64,000 nt of DNA from Pseudomonas putida (GTDB lineage Bacteria; Pseudomonadota; Gammaproteobacteria; Pseudomonadales; Pseudomonadaceae): NCBI RefSeq assembly GCF_003228315.1, contig NZ_CP029693.1:1612001-1676000 (forward strand), written 5' to 3'. Each line of letters opens with the position of its first letter. Within the stretch, counting starts at the first letter, position 1. The position numbers and the translations under genes are program-made. The notes beneath the pieces are model-generated. The model did no database searches. It was not told the DNA's origin and saw only the letters and a program-made list of their open reading frames with translations. This document shows, in pieces, positions 1-10,040 of this stretch.

Positions 1-1578
1 GACTTCAAGAAGCCGCAGATCGGTATCGCCTCCACCTGGGCGATGGTCACGCCGTGCAACATGCACATCGACAAGCTGGCGCTGGAAGCCGAAAAAGGCG
101 CCAACGCCGCCGGGGCCAAGGGGGTGATTTTCAACACCATCACCATTTCCGACGGCATCGCCAACGGCACCGAAGGCATGAAGTATTCCCTGGTGTCCCG
201 CGAGGTGATCGCCGACTCCATCGAGACCGTGACCGGGTGCGAGGGCTTTGACGGGCTGGTGACCGTGGGCGGTTGCGACAAGAACATGCCCGGCTGCCTG
301 ATCGGCATGGCGCGGCTCAATCGGCCGTCGATCTTTGTTTATGGCGGCACCATCCGCCCGGGTGCCGGCCACACCGACATCATTTCCGTGTTCGAAGCCG
401 TGGGCCAGCATGCCCGTGGCGACATCAACGCGATCCAGGTCAAGCAAATCGAGGAAGTGGCGATCCCCGGCCCCGGTTCTTGCGGTGGCATGTACACCGC
501 CAACACCATGGCCTCGGCCATCGAAGCGCTGGGCATGAGCCTGCCCGGTTCCAGTTCCCAGGATGCCGTGGGCAGCGACAAGGCTTCGGACAGTTTCCGC
601 GCCGGGCAGCAGGTGATGGAACTGCTCAGGCTCGACCTCAAGCCCCGGGACATCATGACCCGCAAGGCCTTCGAGAATGCCATTCGCGTGGTGATCGCCC
701 TCGCCGGCTCCACCAACGCCGTGTTGCACCTGCTGGCCATGGCCCATGCGGTGGATGTCGAATTGACCCTGGATGACTTCGTTGAACTGGGGACAGTCTC
801 CCCGGTGGTGGCCGACCTGCGCCCCAGCGGCAAGTACATGATGAGCGAGCTGGTGGCCATCGGCGGCATCCAGCCGCTGATGAAGCGCATGCTCGCCGCC
901 GGCATGTTGCACGGCGATGTCATGACCGTGACCGGCAAGACCCTCGCCGAAAACCTTGAAGCGGTCGCCGATTACCCGGATGGCCAGGACGTGATCCTGC
1001 CCTTCGACCAACCGATCAAAAAGGACTCGCACCTGGTGGTGCTGCGCGGCAACCTTTCGCCCAGCGGCGCGGTGGCCAAGATCACCGGCAAGGAAGGCTT
1101 GCGCTTCGAAGGCAAGGCGCGGGTCTACCACGGCGAAGAAGGCGCGCTGGCGGGAATTCTCAACGGCGAAGTGCAGCCCGGCGAAGTGATCGTGATTCGC
1201 TACGAAGGCCCCAAGGGCGGGCCGGGCATGCGCGAAATGCTCTCCCCCACGTCAGCGGTGATGGGCAAGGGCCTGGGCAAGGACGTGGCGCTGATCACCG
1301 ACGGGCGTTTTTCCGGTGGTTCCCATGGTTTCGTGGTAGGTCACATCACCCCGGAAGCCTTTGAAGGCGGGCCGATTGCGCTGATCGAAAACGGTGACAC
1401 CATCACCATCGACGCGGAGAGTCGGCAGATCACGGTGGATGTGTCCGAGGCCGAAATGGCCAGGCGCAAGGCACGCTGGGTGCGGCCGCCGTTGAAGTAC
1501 AAGCGCGGGGTGTTGGCCAAGTATGCGAAGACGGTGTCCAGTGCTTCGGAGGGGGCAGTGACTGACAAGTATCTTTAG
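1..1578 (+). CDS. ilvD: Dihydroxy-acid dehydratase (IlvD/Edd family), 5' end outside window
   Basis: An open frame runs in from base 1 (DFKKPQIGIASTWAMVTPCN), so the true start lies upstream and only about 35-40 N-terminal residues are missing. IlvD/Edd enzymes are Fe-S dehydratases; IlvD makes 2-oxo acids from 2,3-dihydroxy acids in branched-chain amino acid synthesis. The cluster-binding cysteine motif GGCDKNMPGC (near 270-300), the PGPGSCGGMYTANT segment, and the C-terminal GRFSGGSHGFVVGH and PTSAVMGKGLGKDVALITDGR blocks are intact. The C-terminus (VSSASEGAVTDKYL) matches the shorter IlvD type of about 560 residues. A sugar-acid dehydratase of the same family cannot be excluded. A REP doublet follows the stop. 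Confidence 0.85.
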   Translation, partial: DFKKPQIGIASTWAMVTPCNMHIDKLALEAEKGANAAGAKGVIFNTITISDGIANGTEGMKYSLVSREVIADSIETVTGCEGFDGLVTVGGCDKNMPGCLIGMARLNRPSIFVYGGTIRPGAGHTDIISVFEAVGQHARGDINAIQVKQIEEVAIPGPGSCGGMYTANTMASAIEALGMSLPGSSSQDAVGSDKASDSFRAGQQVMELLRLDLKPRDIMTRKAFENAIRVVIALAGSTNAVLHLLAMAHAVDVELTLDDFVELGTVSPVVADLRPSGKYMMSELVAIGGIQPLMKRMLAAGMLHGDVMTVTGKTLAENLEAVADYPDGQDVILPFDQPIKKDSHLVVLRGNLSPSGAVAKITGKEGLRFEGKARVYHGEEGALAGILNGEVQPGEVIVIRYEGPKGGPGMREMLSPTSAVMGKGLGKDVALITDGRFSGGSHGFVVGHITPEAFEGGPIALIENGDTITIDAESRQITVDVSEAEMARRKARWVRPPLKYKRGVLAKYAKTVSSASEGAVTDKYL

Positions 1579-1610
1579 GCAATAAGTCTGGCGGCGCCTG
1601 GAATGACGCC

Positions 1611-1703
1611 TTCGCGAGCAGGCTCGCTCCCACATGGGTTCTGTTGTGAACACAGCATTTGTGAACACTGAAGATCCCTTGTGGGAGCGAGCCTGCTCGC
1701 GAA
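1611..1703. repeat. REPIN (inverted REP doublet)
   Basis: Two copies of the REP core GGAGCGAGCCTGCTCGCGA face each other across about 45 bp. The core between them is unrelated to the common REPIN spacer. It lies between the convergent ends of ilvD and the GlcG-like gene. Confidence 0.85.
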
Positions 1704-1727
1704 GAGGCCTTATCAATCACCCAAAAA

Positions 1728-2168
1728 TCAACAGGCCTGACGCTGCCCGACAGGCTCACGCAAGAAATCCAGCGCCGCAACCGCCACCTTGGCCACCTGC
1801 GCGTCCTGGTCCGGCTTGACCCCGGACACACCGACGGCCCCCACCACCTGCCCCGCCACCAGAATCGGCACGCCACCTTCCAGCGTGGCACTGAGCACCG
1901 GCGCCGAAAGGAAGGCGGTACGTCCGCCATTGATCATGTCTTCATAGGCCTTGGTTTCCCGTCGCCCAAGCGCCGCGCTGCGGGCCTTTTCCGTGGCGAT
2001 GTAGGCGCCGACCGGCGCACAACCGTCCAGGCGTTCGAGGGCCAACGGGTGGCCGCCGTCGTCCACCACGGCGATGGTCACCGGCCACTGAGACGCCCGG
2101 GCTTCATCTCGGGCAGCGTTGAGCATCAGTAAAACTTCGGCTTGGGTCAGTACCATTTTGCTTTGCAT
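1728..2168 (-). CDS. GlcG/HbpS-like heme-binding family protein (DUF336)
   Basis: A 146-residue protein of the GlcG/HbpS (DUF336) fold: the segment TIAVVDDGGHPLALERLDG is followed by a K-A-rich helix and the glycine-rich strands GGVPILVAGQVVGAVGVSG. Some family members bind heme or corrinoid; others sit in glycolate or diol catabolic operons with no proven role. The frame is open further upstream into the ATPase gene, but the ATG at 2168 has GGAAG eight bases ahead and leaves a 31-bp gap, so it is preferred. It is the last gene of the minus-strand transporter/dehydrogenase operon. Confidence 0.8.
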   Translation of the reverse strand: MQSKMVLTQAEVLLMLNAARDEARASQWPVTIAVVDDGGHPLALERLDGCAPVGAYIATEKARSAALGRRETKAYEDMINGGRTAFLSAPVLSATLEGGVPILVAGQVVGAVGVSGVKPDQDAQVAKVAVAALDFLREPVGQRQAC

Positions 2169-2199
2169 GGTCAGGGCTTCCGGATTCAAGTCAGGGTAA

Positions 2200-3834
2200 T
2201 CACGAGACACGTTCGGCCAGTCTTCGGGTCAGCCAGTCGGGGTCCATCTGCGGCACCGATGCCAGCAGCCGCGCCGTGTAGTCGTGGTGCGGCGGGCTGA
2301 ACACCTGGGCCAGCGGCCCCTGTTCGACGATCTTGCCCTGATGCATCACCACCACCTGGTCGGCGATGCTGCGCACGGTTTCGATGTCGTGGGTGATGAA
2401 CAGGTAGGACAGCCCCAGCGACGCCTGCAACCGTTGCAGCAATTGCAGAATCTCCTTGGCCACGATCTGGTCGAGCGCCGAGGTCACTTCGTCGCAGATG
2501 ATCACCTTGGGCTCGGCAGCCAAGGCCCGGGCAATGCAGATGCGCTGCTTCTGCCCGCCGGACAGCTCACCGGGGAAGCGGTCGATGATCCGCGCGGGCG
2601 AGAGTTCGATCTGCTCGAGCAACTGATGAATTCGTGCTTCCTTGGCCTTGCCGGTGAGCCCCAGGTAGAACTCCAGTGGCCGCCCGAGGAAATCGCGCAC
2701 CCGCTGACGCGGATTGAGCGCGGTGTCCGGCATCTGATAAATCATCTGGATGTGGCGCAACAGCTCGCGGCTGCGCTGACGATAATCGAGCGGCAACGCC
2801 TCGCCCTGGAACGACAGCTTGCCCTTGCTCGCCGGCAACAGCCCGGTCAGGACCCGGGCAACCGTGGACTTGCCGGAACCGGATTCGCCCACCACCGCCA
2901 CCGTCGCCCCTTTCGGCACTTCCAGGGAAATGTCATGCAGGATCGGCAGCTGCCCGTAGCCGGCACTCACGCCCTCAAGCTTCAACACCGGCGCTTCCTT
3001 GGCAAACACCCTGGGCTCGTGATGCATCTCGCGCACCGCCCACAGGGTCTTGGTGTAGTCCATTTGCGGCGCGGACAGCATCCGCCGCGTGTCGGCCTCC
3101 TCCACGGTGTTGCCGTGGCGCAGCACCATGATCCGGTCGGCCATCTGCGCAACCACCGCCAGGTCGTGGGTGATATAGATGGCAGCAGTCCCGGACTGCT
3201 CGACCACCTCGCGGATCGCCGCCAGCACTTCCACCTGGGTGGTCACGTCCAGCGCCGTGGTCGGTTCGTCGAAGATGATCAGGTCAGGCCGGCAGGCCAT
3301 CGCCATGGCCGTCATCGCGCGCTGCAACTGGCCACCGGAGACCTGATGCGGGTAGCGAAAGCCGATGTTCTCAGGGTCCGGCAGGCGCAGGCGGCGATAC
3401 ATCTGCACCGCATCGCTGCGGGCCTGTTCTTCGCTCATCACGTTGTGCAGCACGGCGGTTTCGACGAATTGATCGATCAGGTTGTGCGCCGGGTTGAAGG
3501 CTGCTGCCGCCGACTGCGCAACGTAGGCGATGCGCGAGCCCCACAGTTGCAGCTTCTGCTCGCGGGGTGCCTTCGAAAGGTCAGTGCCGTCAAAGACGAT
3601 GCTGCCCTGGGTGATCCGGCAACCCGGCCGTTCGTAGCCCATCGCCGCCAGGCCAAGGGTCGACTTGCCGGCCCCGGACTCGCCGATGAGGCCGAGGATT
3701 TCTCCCCGGTGCAACTCCAGGTCGATGCCCTTGACGATTTCCTGCCAGGCCCCGCCGCACTGCGCCTCGATGCGCAGGCCGGTGATTTTCAGCAGCGTGT
3801 CTTTCGCTTGAATCTTGTTGTTTTCACTGGTCAT
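2200..3834 (-). CDS. Peptide/nickel-type ABC transporter, fused double ATPase subunit
   Basis: A 544-residue protein with two complete ABC modules in tandem, equivalent to DppD and DppF fused. Module 1 has Walker A GESGAGKS (about residues 51-58), signature VSGGQLQRA and Walker B LIIFDEP. Module 2 has [17 protein letters not shown] and VIICDEV. It should energise the two permeases encoded just upstream. A GTG at 3846 extends the frame, but the ATG at 3834 (MTSENN) is preferred; it overlaps the end of the permease gene, which suggests translational coupling. The substrate is not readable from the ATPase. Confidence 0.93.
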   Translation of the reverse strand: MTSENNKIQAKDTLLKITGLRIEAQCGGAWQEIVKGIDLELHRGEILGLIGESGAGKSTLGLAAMGYERPGCRITQGSIVFDGTDLSKAPREQKLQLWGSRIAYVAQSAAAAFNPAHNLIDQFVETAVLHNVMSEEQARSDAVQMYRRLRLPDPENIGFRYPHQVSGGQLQRAMTAMAMACRPDLIIFDEPTTALDVTTQVEVLAAIREVVEQSGTAAIYITHDLAVVAQMADRIMVLRHGNTVEEADTRRMLSAPQMDYTKTLWAVREMHHEPRVFAKEAPVLKLEGVSAGYGQLPILHDISLEVPKGATVAVVGESGSGKSTVARVLTGLLPASKGKLSFQGEALPLDYRQRSRELLRHIQMIYQMPDTALNPRQRVRDFLGRPLEFYLGLTGKAKEARIHQLLEQIELSPARIIDRFPGELSGGQKQRICIARALAAEPKVIICDEVTSALDQIVAKEILQLLQRLQASLGLSYLFITHDIETVRSIADQVVVMHQGKIVEQGPLAQVFSPPHHDYTARLLASVPQMDPDWLTRRLAERVS

Positions 3835-4732
3835 CGCGCAGGCCACTCGTCAGATGCAGGAACCAATCCACCACGAAATTCACGCCGATGGTCAGCAGGG
3901 CAATGGCCGCCGCCGGCAGCAACGGCGTGATGTCGCCATAGGAAATCAGCGTGGCGTTGTCGCGGACCATCGAACCCCAATCCGCCGTTGGCGGCTGGAT
4001 CCCAAGGCCGAGGAAACTCAAGGCGCTGATGAACAGAAAGGTGAAGCAGAACCGCAGGCCGAACTCGGCCACCAGCGGCGCCATGATGTTGGGCAGGATT
4101 TCGCGGAACATGATCCAGCCGTTGCCTTCGCCGCGCAGGCGCGCCACTTCGACAAAATCCATCACCGCGACGTTGCCGGCGACCGCACGGGTCAAGCGAA
4201 ACACCCGGGTCGAATCCAGCACCGCAATGATGATGATCAACGCCGGAATCGAGGTACCGAACAGCGTCAGCAGCATCAGGGCGAATATCAGTTGCGGGAT
4301 GGCCATCAGCACATCGACGATCCGCGACAGCGTTTGATCCACCCAGCCGCCCCGCGCCGCCGCCAACAACCCGGCCGCACCGCCTAGCAGGAACGCCAGG
4401 CTGGTGGCCAGCGCGACGATGCCGATGGTATTGCGGCCGCCATACAGCAAGCGGGTGAGCATGTCGCGACCGAGGTTGTCGGTGCCCAGCAGGAACTGCG
4501 GTCCCCAGGGTTCGAACGCCTGGGCGACCACCTGGGATTCGCCGTAGGGCGTCAGCCAGGGGGCGAAAATCGCGCCGAGGGTGTAGAGCACGATGACCAG
4601 CATGCCGAGCTGCGCCGTCCAGGGTGCCGCGCGCAATCCGCGCCACACGCGTTTGCACCGGCTTGAGCGTTGTGGAGGCTGGAGCACAGAGGCCAATCCC
4701 GAGCTGTCCAGGTTCATGTTTGACTTGATCAT
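3824..4732 (-). CDS. ABC transporter permease, DppC-type
   Basis: A 302-residue inner-membrane permease of the DppC/OppC family. It has a long N-terminal cytoplasmic tail, a first membrane segment (QLGMLVIVLYTLGAIFAPWL), the periplasmic motif FLLGTDNLGRDMLTRLLYG and the EAA loop around VEVARLRGEGNGWIMFREILPN. Its ATG overlaps the stop of the DppB-type gene by four bases (ATGA), and its own end overlaps the start of the ATPase gene, so the three are co-translated. Together they form a heterodimeric importer channel. Confidence 0.92.
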   Translation of the reverse strand: MIKSNMNLDSSGLASVLQPPQRSSRCKRVWRGLRAAPWTAQLGMLVIVLYTLGAIFAPWLTPYGESQVVAQAFEPWGPQFLLGTDNLGRDMLTRLLYGGRNTIGIVALATSLAFLLGGAAGLLAAARGGWVDQTLSRIVDVLMAIPQLIFALMLLTLFGTSIPALIIIIAVLDSTRVFRLTRAVAGNVAVMDFVEVARLRGEGNGWIMFREILPNIMAPLVAEFGLRFCFTFLFISALSFLGLGIQPPTADWGSMVRDNATLISYGDITPLLPAAAIALLTIGVNFVVDWFLHLTSGLRDDQ

Positions 4733-5685
4733 TTAGGGTGCCTCAACCGTGGGTTGCTGAGGACTGACAGCACATCCGCCGTCAGGTTGAGCACGATGTA
4801 AGTGGCCGCGAATACCAGGCTGCACGCCTGGACCACCGGCATGTCGCGCTTTTTCACCGAGTCGACCATCAACTGGCCCATCCCCGGATAGACGAACACC
4901 ACCTCGACCACCACCACGCCCACGATCAGGTAGGCCAGGTTGAGCACGATCACGTTGATGATCGGCGCCCAGGCATTGGGCAAGGCATGGGTCAGGATCA
5001 CCCGCCAGCGCGGCACGCCCTTGAGGGTGGCCATCTCGATGTAGGGACTGGCCAGCAGGTTGATGATCGCCGCCCGGGTCATGCGCATCATGTGCGCCAT
5101 CACCACCAGGGTCAGGGTCAGCGCCGGCAGCGTCACCCGGTAGATGCGTTCCAGCAGCGGCTGGGACGGATCGACGTTGGCCAGGCTCGGCAGCCAGCCC
5201 GCCTTGACCGAGAACAGCAGGATCAGCAAGTAGGCGAGGAAGAACTCGGGGAAGGAAATGAAGGTCAGCGTGGCGCTGTTGATCATCCGGTCGAAGAAGC
5301 CATTGCGGTAGATCGCCGCGAGAAAGCCAAGGCCCAGGGCCAGGGGCACGGCGATCACCGCCGTGACCGAGGCCAGGAACAGGGTGTTGAGCAAGCGGCT
5401 GCCCAGCAGCTCGGCAATCTGCCGGCCGTTGGCCAGCGAACTGCCGAAGTCGCCCTGGACGAAAGCCGTGAGCCAATGGATGTAGCGCATGTGCAGCGGT
5501 TGATCGAGCCCCAGCCCATGCCGGAAGGCCGCGACGGCCTCCGGCGTGGCGGACTGGCCGAGGATTTCCGTGGCGATGTCGCCGGGCAGGAAATCCACGC
5601 CCAGCAAGATGATCACGGAAACGAACCAGAGGCTCAGGCAACCCAGCGCCAGGCGCCGGGTCAGCAGGGTTTTGATGTCGGTCAT
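4729..5685 (-). CDS. ABC transporter permease, DppB-type
   Basis: A 318-residue permease of the DppB/OppB family with the expected N-terminal membrane segment (LALGCLSLWFVSVIILLGVDF), the periplasmic motif PGDIATEILGQSATPEAVAAFR, and the EAA-like loop near YIEMATLKGVPRWRVILTHALPN. It lies 55 bp downstream of the binding-protein gene and overlaps the DppC-type gene by four bases, the usual order for a Dpp/Opp-like importer. Confidence 0.92.
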   Translation of the reverse strand: MTDIKTLLTRRLALGCLSLWFVSVIILLGVDFLPGDIATEILGQSATPEAVAAFRHGLGLDQPLHMRYIHWLTAFVQGDFGSSLANGRQIAELLGSRLLNTLFLASVTAVIAVPLALGLGFLAAIYRNGFFDRMINSATLTFISFPEFFLAYLLILLFSVKAGWLPSLANVDPSQPLLERIYRVTLPALTLTLVVMAHMMRMTRAAIINLLASPYIEMATLKGVPRWRVILTHALPNAWAPIINVIVLNLAYLIVGVVVVEVVFVYPGMGQLMVDSVKKRDMPVVQACSLVFAATYIVLNLTADVLSVLSNPRLRHPK

Positions 5686-5740
5686 GAGTGTTTACCCCCG
5701 TGGTCGTTACGCGCCTGTCCACCAAAAGCCGGGGAACGTC

Positions 5741-7342
5741 TCATGCAAACCACCAGCGTTCCGCGGCACGCAGGCCGTCCAGGTCCCAGTTGCTGGCCAA
5801 TTTGTCGTGGCCGATGCGCCGGGAGATGCCGTCGACATAGTTGGCGAACAGTGGAATCAGCGCGCCGCCGTCGTCACGCAACATGCCTTGCATCTCGCCG
5901 TACATCTGCCGGCGTTTGGCGTCGTCGAGTTCCGAACGCGCCGACAACAGCAGCGAGTTGAATTGCGTGTTGTCCCAGAAGGTTTCGTTCCAGCTCGCAC
6001 CCTTGCCGTAGACCAGCGAGAACGCCCAGTCGGCAGTGGGTTTGCCGCCCCAGTAGTCCATGCTCCAGGCTTTTTTCATCCAGACGTTTTTCCAGTAGCC
6101 GTCGTTCGGCTCGCGCACGACGTTGATGTCGATGCCCGCCTTGGCCGCGTGCTCCTTGAACAGCACGGCGGTATCCACCGCACCGGCAAACGCCGCGTCG
6201 GCCGCGCTCAAATCCACCTTCAAGCTGTCCAGGCCCGCCTGCTTGAGATAGAAGCGGCTCTTGTCCGGGTCGTACTCGCGCTGCGCCAGCTCCTTGTTGA
6301 AATAGCGGTAGCCGGAACTGATCGGGTGGTCGTTGGCGACCTCGCCGTGTCCATGCAGGATGGTTTCGAGCATGGTCTTGCGGTCCACCGCGTGCTTGAG
6401 CGCCATGCGCACGTTGTTGTCGGTGAACGGCGCCATGGTGGTGTTCATCGGCAGGCTGTAGTGCTGGCCGCCGTTGATCGAGGAAATCTCCAGCGCGGGG
6501 TTGCGCTTGAGCAGGTGCACGGTCTTCAGGTCGCAGCCGTTCATGGCGTGGATTTCGCCGGTGCTCAAGGCATTGGTGCGTGCGCCGACATCGGCGATCA
6601 CCAGGAACTCCACCGAGTCGAACCAGCCGCGATCGGGCTTCCAGTAATTGGGGTTGCGCTTGACCAGCGTGCGCACGCCCGGGTCGAAGGACTCGCGCAT
6701 GTAGGCACCGCAGCCGATCCCGGCGGTGGCATCGACCTTGCCGTCCTGGGATGGCATCACTGGCAAGTGATAGTCGGATAGCAAGTAAGGGAAGTCGGCG
6801 TTGCCGCCGCTCAGGGTGATGGTCACCTGATCCTTGCCGTCGGCGCGGATATCGTCGATGGGCGCCAGCAGGCTGTTGGCCGCCGACTTCGAATCCTTGC
6901 CGCGATGGTGGTTGAGCGAGGCCACGACGTCGGCGGCTTCCAGCGGCTTGCCGTTGTGGAACACCACCCCTGGGCGCAGCTTGAACGTCCAGACCTTGGC
7001 GTCGGGCGAAGGCTCCCAGCTTTGCGCCAGCTCGCCGATCAGCTCGCCGGTGTTGGTGACTTCGGTCAGGTAGCTGTGGATCGAGTGACCGACCGACTGC
7101 ATGTAGTTGTCGCCGAAGGTGCCGGGATCGAACGAGTCGGTGGTCGATCCGCTGGCGATACCCAGCTTGAAATGCCCGCCGCGCTTGGGCGCCGATGCCG
7201 TGGTATCGGCCATGGCAAAGCCCGGAAAACCGCTGGCCAAAGCCATGCCGGCGCCCGCCGCCAGCATGCCTTGCATAAAGGTACGTCGATCGATTCGCCC
7301 TTGTTTCAGGCCCTGTGTCAGATCGTCAATGAGTTTGCTCAT
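5741..7342 (-). CDS. ABC transporter substrate-binding protein (SBP_bac_5 family), Tat-exported
   Basis: A 533-residue family 5 periplasmic binding protein. The N-terminus carries a twin-arginine signal (DRRTFMQGMLAAGAGMALA, residues about 18-36) ending at GFAMA, so it is probably exported folded. The mature part has the family pattern GELAQSWEPSPDAKVWTFKL and LRPGVVFHNGKPLEAADVV. Family 5 proteins bind peptides, nickel, opines, sugars or other small molecules; dehydrogenase and acid-sugar-dehydratase neighbours argue against a simple dipeptide role. A GGGGA ribosome site precedes the ATG. Confidence 0.9.
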   Translation of the reverse strand: MSKLIDDLTQGLKQGRIDRRTFMQGMLAAGAGMALASGFPGFAMADTTASAPKRGGHFKLGIASGSTTDSFDPGTFGDNYMQSVGHSIHSYLTEVTNTGELIGELAQSWEPSPDAKVWTFKLRPGVVFHNGKPLEAADVVASLNHHRGKDSKSAANSLLAPIDDIRADGKDQVTITLSGGNADFPYLLSDYHLPVMPSQDGKVDATAGIGCGAYMRESFDPGVRTLVKRNPNYWKPDRGWFDSVEFLVIADVGARTNALSTGEIHAMNGCDLKTVHLLKRNPALEISSINGGQHYSLPMNTTMAPFTDNNVRMALKHAVDRKTMLETILHGHGEVANDHPISSGYRYFNKELAQREYDPDKSRFYLKQAGLDSLKVDLSAADAAFAGAVDTAVLFKEHAAKAGIDINVVREPNDGYWKNVWMKKAWSMDYWGGKPTADWAFSLVYGKGASWNETFWDNTQFNSLLLSARSELDDAKRRQMYGEMQGMLRDDGGALIPLFANYVDGISRRIGHDKLASNWDLDGLRAAERWWFA

Positions 7343-7443
7343 GAGGTGTCCCCGTTATTGGCTGTTTTATCAGGAGTTGTCTCAGCGGGCTGTCTTCACC
7401 CTCGCCGGACCCACACACGTGTCGCTGTACCTGTGATCGCTTT

Positions 7444-8937
7444 TCAAATCCTTGCGGTCACCGCCTTGACCCGGCAATAACTGCGCAAGCCTTCCAGTCC
7501 CTTCTCCCGTCCGAAGCCGGACAACTTGTTGCCGCCAAACGGCGTTTCGACGCCACCGGCGTAGTACTCGTTGATGTACACCTGCCCGGCATCGATATCC
7601 CGCGCCAGGCGCAGGGCCTTGGTGATGTCCCGGGTGTAGATGCCCGCCGCCAGGCCGAACGGCGTGCCGTTGGCCAGCTCCAGCGCATGCTCGGCCGAGT
7701 CGGCCACTTGTACCGCCAGCACCGGGCCGAAAATCTCTTCCTGCACCAGGCGATCCATCGGCCGCAGGTTGTCGAGCAGGGTCGGCGCAAAGAACCAGCC
7801 CGAGCCGCTGGCCGGATCGGTCAACCGCGTGCCGCCGGCCGCGACCTTGATCCCGCGAGCCCTGGCATCTTCGACATAGCCGCTGATCTTCTCCAGCTGT
7901 TGCAATGAGCTGATGGCGCCAATGTTCGGATTCTTCAGGCCATGGCCGAGGGTCAGTTGATTGGCGCGGGCCGCCAGGCGCTCGACGAATTCGGCGTGGA
8001 TGCTGCGCTCGATGACCAGCCGCGAGCCGGCCGAGCAGATTTGCCCGGCGTTGGAATAGATGGCCCACAGCGCGTCTTCGATGGTCGCGTCCAGATCACA
8101 ATCGGCGAGCACCACCATCGGTGACTTGCCACCCAGTTCCAGGGTGACGCTGGTGATGTTGCGCGCAGCTGCCTGCATCACCGCGCTGCCGGTTTGCACC
8201 GAGCCGGTGAAAGTGACATGGCGCACCTTGGGATGCGCCACCAACGGCGCGCCGACCTTGGCCCCGGTGCCGGTGACGACGTTGCACACCCCTGCCGGCA
8301 GCCCGGCCTGATGCAGGATCTGGGCGAGCAACAGCGCGCTCAGCGGCGTCTGTTCGGCGGGTTTGAGCACCGCCGTGCACCCCGCCGCCAGCGCTGGCGC
8401 CAGGCCTCGAGCCGCCGTGGAAAATGGATAGTTCCAGGGAATCACATGGGCGGTGACGCCGACCGGTTCGAGCATCGTTTGGGATACGTAGTCCGGCCCC
8501 AGCGCCATGGTCTCGCCATGCAGCTTGTCGGCCGCACCGGCGTAGTACTCGAACAGGCGCGCGGCGGAACGCACGTCGGACTGGGCTTCACTCAGGGTCT
8601 TGCCGTTGTCCAGGGTTTCGATCACCGCCAGGCGCTCGGCGTTGGCGCGGATGCCTTCGGCGGCGCGCAGCAGGATGCGACTGCGCTCGGCGGGGGTGCC
8701 CTTGCTCCAGGGACCGCGCATGGCACGGTCGGCGGCATTCACCGCCAGTTCGACGTCCTGTTCGCAACCGCTGGCAAACGCGGCAAACGCGCGGCCCAAT
8801 CCCGGATCGAACGTCTCCATGGCGTCGCCGCCGGCAGCCGCGTGCCACTGTCCGTCGATCCAATGATCCCGTGGCAAACCGGCCAGGGTGCCGGTGGCAA
8901 AATATTCGGCGATCAGTGCTTCGGTTTCGTTGCTCAT
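7444..8937 (-). CDS. NAD(P)-dependent aldehyde dehydrogenase
   Basis: A 497-residue class I/II aldehyde dehydrogenase. The cofactor-binding block (PWNYPFSTAARGLAPALAAGCTAVLKPAEQTP), the catalytic glutamate in VTLELGGKSP and the catalytic cysteine in NAGQICSAGSR are all present. It overlaps the enolase-superfamily gene upstream by four bases (ATGA). The neighbouring GMC oxidoreductase gene suggests an alcohol-to-aldehyde-to-acid sequence, with this enzyme doing the second step; that order is inferred from context. A 101-bp gap without a clear terminator separates it from the binding-protein gene. Confidence 0.92.
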   Translation of the reverse strand: MSNETEALIAEYFATGTLAGLPRDHWIDGQWHAAAGGDAMETFDPGLGRAFAAFASGCEQDVELAVNAADRAMRGPWSKGTPAERSRILLRAAEGIRANAERLAVIETLDNGKTLSEAQSDVRSAARLFEYYAGAADKLHGETMALGPDYVSQTMLEPVGVTAHVIPWNYPFSTAARGLAPALAAGCTAVLKPAEQTPLSALLLAQILHQAGLPAGVCNVVTGTGAKVGAPLVAHPKVRHVTFTGSVQTGSAVMQAAARNITSVTLELGGKSPMVVLADCDLDATIEDALWAIYSNAGQICSAGSRLVIERSIHAEFVERLAARANQLTLGHGLKNPNIGAISSLQQLEKISGYVEDARARGIKVAAGGTRLTDPASGSGWFFAPTLLDNLRPMDRLVQEEIFGPVLAVQVADSAEHALELANGTPFGLAAGIYTRDITKALRLARDIDAGQVYINEYYAGGVETPFGGNKLSGFGREKGLEGLRSYCRVKAVTARI

Positions 8938-10040
8938 TTAGCCACCTCGCTGACCTGATAGCTGGAACGTTCCAGCCACTGCGGCGAGACCTCGATGCCC
9001 CAGCCCGGCGCATCGCTGACGGTCACGTGGCCGTCTTCGACGGTGTACGGCGACTCGACGAACAGGCCGTCCTGCCACGGGTAGTAATCCAGGCCTTCGA
9101 TGGACAGTTCCAGGTACTTGCCGGCGTTGGGAATGGCCTTGAGGTAGTGCATGGTGAACAGGGTCACCAACGACAGGTTGGCGCTGTGCGGGGTGCACGG
9201 CAGCCCCGCCTGCGCCGCCATTTTCGCGACCTTCATCGAACGGGTGATGCCGCCCAGGTACAGCACGTCCGGCTGCACCACATCGACGGCGCGCATGTCG
9301 ATCATTCGGCGCCAGGTCGCCAGGTCGCAGTCCTGCTCGCCGCCGGTCACGTCCAGGCGCAGGGCGTCGGTCACCTGTTTGGTTTGCTCCAGCTCCCAGT
9401 ACGGGCACGGCTCCTCGAAGTGCTCGATGCCGTAGTCCTGCAACATCCCGCCCACCTCGATGGCGCGGCGTGGGGAGAACCCGGAATTGCCGTCCACCAA
9501 CAAGGACACGTCGTCACCCAACGCTTTGCGGACGGTCGGCACGATCTGTTCGGTGCGTCCTGGCCACTCGTCAACGTCATGCCCGCACTCGCGCCCGACG
9601 CGGAACTTGAAGGCATCAAAACCATAGCTGTCGCGCAATTGCTGGAAACGCCGGGCTTCGTCATCGGCGCTGATGTCGCGGCGCATCGACGAGGCGTAGG
9701 CGCGCAATTTCCCTGGCGTGCCGCCCAGCAACTCGACCACCGGCTTGCCTTCGACCTTGCCGCGCAAGTCCCACAGGGCGGTATCCAGCCCGGCCATCGC
9801 CCGGCACATATAAGTGCCGGGAAACTTGTGCTCACGCTCGGGGATCAGGGTGATCAGGCTGTCGATGTCCATTGCATCGGCGCCCAGCGCCCAGGGTGCG
9901 ACCTGGCGATGGAACACTTGCGCGGTGATGTCGGCGTTGTAGGTGGACAGCTGCCCCCAGCCGACCGCCCCGGTGTCGCTGGTGACGCGAACGAACCCGA
10001 CGTAAGGATCGCAAAAGGTTTCAAGCTTCTTGATGCGCAT
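8934..10040 (-). CDS. Mandelate racemase/muconate lactonizing (enolase) superfamily dehydratase
   Basis: A 368-residue enolase-superfamily enzyme. Visible active-site elements are KFR at the end of strand 2 (FDAFKFRVG), metal-ligand aspartate in LLVDGNSGFS, glutamate in HFEEPCPYW, glutamate in TGGEQDCD, aspartate in VVQPDVLYLGG and a histidine in PCTPHSANLS. The His/Asp pair suggests the mandelate-racemase subgroup, which mainly contains acid-sugar dehydratases. The ATG at 10040 sits seven bases after GGAG and overlaps the end of the GMC gene. The exact substrate is not readable. Confidence 0.85.
   Translation of the reverse strand: MRIKKLETFCDPYVGFVRVTSDTGAVGWGQLSTYNADITAQVFHRQVAPWALGADAMDIDSLITLIPEREHKFPGTYMCRAMAGLDTALWDLRGKVEGKPVVELLGGTPGKLRAYASSMRRDISADDEARRFQQLRDSYGFDAFKFRVGRECGHDVDEWPGRTEQIVPTVRKALGDDVSLLVDGNSGFSPRRAIEVGGMLQDYGIEHFEEPCPYWELEQTKQVTDALRLDVTGGEQDCDLATWRRMIDMRAVDVVQPDVLYLGGITRSMKVAKMAAQAGLPCTPHSANLSLVTLFTMHYLKAIPNAGKYLELSIEGLDYYPWQDGLFVESPYTVEDGHVTVSDAPGWGIEVSPQWLERSSYQVSEVAK

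Noticed and set aside
1..1578. Truncated ilvD as a pseudogene
   Set aside because: The frame is open to base 1 and the missing residues are only those beyond the window edge.
2284..3930. Long plus-strand open frame opposite the ABC ATPase
   Set aside because: Shadow frame; composition is His/Gln/Arg-rich with no motif, and the minus strand has complete Walker motifs.
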